From an uncultured Alphaproteobacteria bacterium (GTDB lineage Bacteria > Pseudomonadota > Alphaproteobacteria > Puniceispirillales > Marisalimonadaceae): a DNA stretch of 34,370 bases. The DNA is taken from the NCBI GenBank assembly GCA_937142855.1, contig CAKZQZ010000089.1:1-34370 (forward strand), given 5' to 3'. The notes beneath the pieces were generated by a model. It was given only the letters and a program-made list of their open reading frames with translations. It searched no databases and was not told where the DNA came from. Of the stretch, positions 32,344 to 34,370 are shown one piece after another. The position numbers and the translations under genes were made by a program. Every line of letters starts with the position of its first letter. Within the stretch, counting starts at the first letter, position 1.

Positions 32344-33246
32344 ATGAATGTTGTTAGTAAAATAAATGAAACTCCACAAAATAGAGCTATATTTAATAGT
32401 CCTGACAATGTTTTTAATTGGTCTTGGCCTAAAGTACCTAGGCATAAATTTCTTAAAGAAAAAAATGAAGCTTATGATTTTGGTAAAAAAAGCTTGTTAA
32501 TACCACTTGATATTGCTCATATTTTGAACACACCCTATCCTGCAACAATTCCTTCTATTTTAGCTAGATATATAAGATTAAAAAAAGATAGTGCTCTTAG
32601 TCATGAATTTATTGCTTCAGGAGAAATTTATTATGTATTAGAAGGTCGTGGTGAAACTAAAAATAATGATGTAGTTATTAATTGGTCTAAAGGTGACGTT
32701 TTTTGTCTTCCTGGAGGAAATATTACTTATCATTCATCATTATCAGAAGACTCAATATTATTTTGTGTAACTAACGAGCCAATTTTGTCTTTTGAAAAGC
32801 TTATGCCCAAAAATAAAGATAATAATTCTTTAAAACCAACTCACTGGACCAATGAAAAAATTCAATCTCATCTAAATGAAATATACAACAGACCTAAAAC
32901 TAAAGAAACTGCAGGTGTAGCTATTCAATTTTCTACTCCTGACACTTTACCTAGCAGAAATACTATACCTATGATTAATACTGCTTTAAATACACTTGAA
33001 TCTGGAGGTGATCAAAGAGCACATAGACATAATGGTGCAGCGCTTACTCTTGCAATACAAGCTGAAAGTATTTATTCAAATATTGAGAATGAAAAATTTG
33101 ACTGGGAAGAAGGTGCTGTTTTAATTACACCTGGTACTGAATTGCACTCCCATCATAATAGAGGTTCAAAAAGAATGATGAGTTTTGTTGTACAAGATGA
33201 AGGTTTGCATTTTTATCTTAGAACAACAGGTTTTAGTTGGACTTAA
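32344..33246 (+). CDS. Double-cupin protein, gentisate 1,2-dioxygenase-like
   Basis: A 300-residue bicupin. First cupin (about 70-145): H87, E94 (HEFIASGEIYYVLEG) and H130. Second cupin (about 205-290): H227, H229 (RAHRHNGAALTL) and H268-H271 (LHSHHN). The arrangement and the terminal FYLRTTGFSW resemble gentisate/salicylate ring-cleaving dioxygenases, though it is shorter than typical gentisate dioxygenases (about 340-370 aa). Ring cleavage of a hydroxylated aromatic is plausible; without the downstream pathway it cannot be confirmed. AGAGG precedes ATG 32344, and the DsbA-like gene follows 22 bases later. Confidence 0.78.
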   Translation: MNVVSKINETPQNRAIFNSPDNVFNWSWPKVPRHKFLKEKNEAYDFGKKSLLIPLDIAHILNTPYPATIPSILARYIRLKKDSALSHEFIASGEIYYVLEGRGETKNNDVVINWSKGDVFCLPGGNITYHSSLSEDSILFCVTNEPILSFEKLMPKNKDNNSLKPTHWTNEKIQSHLNEIYNRPKTKETAGVAIQFSTPDTLPSRNTIPMINTALNTLESGGDQRAHRHNGAALTLAIQAESIYSNIENEKFDWEEGAVLITPGTELHSHHNRGSKRMMSFVVQDEGLHFYLRTTGFSWT

Positions 33247-33268
33247 TAATTTTAATAAGAGGTAGAGA

Positions 33269-33883
33269 ATGAATAACTTTAAGTTAGAAGTTTTTACTGA
33301 TTACGTATGTCCATGGTGCTATTTGGGAGATGCTAGAGTTAAAAAGTTAAAAAAAGCTTATGAAATAGATATTAAATTAATCCATTTTCCACTACATCCA
33401 GATACCCCAGTTGAAGGAAGAAAGTTATTAGACCTTTTTAGATCAACACAGGATGATATTGATAAAAAAAATCAAAACATGAGTGCTTTGATGAAAAATG
33501 AGGGGCTTCCTTTTAATGATAGGGTTTATACTTTTAATAGTAGGTTAGCTCAAGAAATTGGTGTATGGGCTGAAAAATTAGATCATAACACTTCTATACA
33601 CGATAATTTTTTCGAAGCTTATTTTGTACATGGTTTGAATATTGGATTAGAAAATGTAATTTTAGAAATTGTTGACAAATCTGGCCTTGATAGGGATGAA
33701 GCTAAAAAAATTATTCAAAACCGTTTATTTTCAGACGAAATAGATCAACATTGGAAGAAATCAAGAAACTATGGTGTAACAGGGGTTCCGACATACGTTT
33801 ATAATAATCAAAGTATAGTAGGTGCACAACCATTAGAAAATCTCTCTGAATTTTTAGATTATTTTAATGTCCCAAAGAAATAA
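33269..33883 (+). CDS. DsbA-family thioredoxin-fold protein (FrnE-like)
   Basis: A 204-residue DsbA/HCCA-isomerase-fold protein. The active motif is C14-PW-C17 (DYVCPWCYLG) and the cis-Pro loop is GVTGVPTYV, with an all-helical insert between, as in FrnE and 2-hydroxychromene-2-carboxylate isomerase relatives. It has no signal peptide, so it is cytoplasmic. CxxC favours a redox role (FrnE) over glutathione-dependent isomerase, which normally has Ser. AGAGGTAGAGA lies before ATG 33269. Probably co-transcribed with the cupin gene. Confidence 0.88.
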   Translation: MNNFKLEVFTDYVCPWCYLGDARVKKLKKAYEIDIKLIHFPLHPDTPVEGRKLLDLFRSTQDDIDKKNQNMSALMKNEGLPFNDRVYTFNSRLAQEIGVWAEKLDHNTSIHDNFFEAYFVHGLNIGLENVILEIVDKSGLDRDEAKKIIQNRLFSDEIDQHWKKSRNYGVTGVPTYVYNNQSIVGAQPLENLSEFLDYFNVPKK

Positions 33884-33915
33884 TTTATTCTTCTTAAACA
33901 TGAAGATATTATAAA

Positions 33916-34370
33916 ATGGTTAAAAAAAAGATATTATTTATCCATCATTCTCCATCTATAAATACAAGAAAATTATCAAAATGTGTTGAAAATAAAATTT
34001 ATAATTTAAATCTAAAAATTAATTTAAAGTCTTTAGCACCACTTAATGCTAATATAAATTCTTTTGATTCAGTAAATGGAGTGATAATTGGTACCACTGA
34101 AAATTTTGGATATATGGCAGGGTTAACTAAAGACTTCTTTGACAGAAATTATGATTCACTTAGACAAACAAAACAAGGTCTTCCTGTTTTTTATTATGTA
34201 AGGGCTGGCCAAGATGGAGAAGGTAGCAGATTGGCTATAAATAAAATATTAAAGGGTATGGGATGGAGACAGGTTTTGCCTCCAATAATTTTAAAAGGTC
34301 CTTGGAAAAATACATTTTTTGGCAATTTAGAAGATAAAGTTTCAAATTTTGCTCATGGAATTGAATTAGG
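33916..34370 (+). CDS. Flavodoxin-family/NAD(P)H-dependent FMN reductase-like protein, truncated by the window end
   Basis: An open frame of 151 codons from ATG 33916 to the end of the window. It shows the flavodoxin-fold FMN site: N-terminal strand KKILFIHHSPSINTRKL (phosphate loop) and the block GTTENFGYMAGLTKDFFDRNYD, then LPVFYYVRAGQDGEGS and GWRQVLPP. This resembles a small conserved proteobacterial flavodoxin-like family near WrbA. Its role is unproven; it may supply reduced flavin or reduce quinones in the aromatic-type cluster. It starts 32 bases after the FrnE-like gene with only a weak GAAGA ribosome-binding site. Confidence 0.75.
   Translation, partial: MVKKKILFIHHSPSINTRKLSKCVENKIYNLNLKINLKSLAPLNANINSFDSVNGVIIGTTENFGYMAGLTKDFFDRNYDSLRQTKQGLPVFYYVRAGQDGEGSRLAINKILKGMGWRQVLPPIILKGPWKNTFFGNLEDKVSNFAHGIEL

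Noticed and set aside
1-34370. CRISPR arrays, transposons, prophage genes, toxin-antitoxin or defence systems
   Set aside because: No spaced direct repeats, terminal inverted repeats, transposase/integrase motifs or defence-type domains were found on either strand.

Overview
The window is an AT-rich (about 30% G+C by eye), very tightly packed bacterial chromosome segment. Gene content points to a free-living, aerobic, marine-type proteobacterium with a streamlined genome. A long-form hibernation factor, an IbpA-type Hsp20, SlyX, the tesA/ybbA/ybbP block and a HypD-like deaminase together favour Alphaproteobacteria (low-GC pelagic lineages such as SAR11 relatives or low-GC SAR116/HIMB59-type groups). 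That placement is inference from gene content, not a measured phylogeny. I see no phage, transposon, CRISPR or plasmid genes. No stretch over 300 bases lacks a gene once several sub-60-codon ORFs are recognised.

Layout. 1-2028 (minus): MFS transporter, a 51-codon ORF, DUF924 and the start of an alpha/beta hydrolase, chained by TAATG stop/start overlaps. 2124-4547: PhyH-type dioxygenase converging on a class II aldolase/adducin-like protein, then an Hsp20 with a small partner. 4622-7378 (plus): secreted coiled-coil protein, atypical SDR lacking the catalytic Tyr, classical SDR, and a DapA-family protein resembling hydroxyproline-pathway HypD. 7399-8911: small membrane ORF, tRNA-Arg(UCU), secreted hypothetical, GLOD5-like VOC protein, EthD-like protein. 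9036-13372: HPF, exported MsrA, EamA transporter, epoxide hydrolase, NAD-dependent epimerase. 13507-15425: SlyX, small membrane ORF, DinB, 2-keto-4-pentenoate hydratase-like protein and a 57-codon membrane ORF. 15426-19355: tesA divergent from ybbA-ybbP, the same arrangement as in E. coli. 19416-25510: Tas-like aldo/keto reductase, NylB-like serine hydrolase, threonine deaminase, membrane metallophosphoesterase, photolyase. 25644-34370: a catabolic-looking stretch with a CaiB-type CoA transferase, two tiny membrane ORFs, GMC oxidoreductase, YghU-type GST, two SDRs, TauD-type dioxygenase, double-cupin dioxygenase, FrnE/DsbA-like protein and the start of a flavodoxin-family protein.

How it works together. 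Most genes suit scavenging and oxidising small organic acids, alcohols, epoxides and aromatic-like compounds, plus stress protection (Hsp20, HPF, MsrA, photolyase, glyoxalase-like, GST). The most distinctive properties are architectural: nine convergent gene junctions spaced between -4 and +28 bases with no clear GC-rich terminators, frequent TTG starts, and at least six ORFs under 60 codons with good start signals or coupling. I found no convincing previously undescribed multi-gene system. The best leads are the small membrane ORFs, the Tyr-less/classical SDR pair beside a HypD-like enzyme, and the Hsp20 partner gene.
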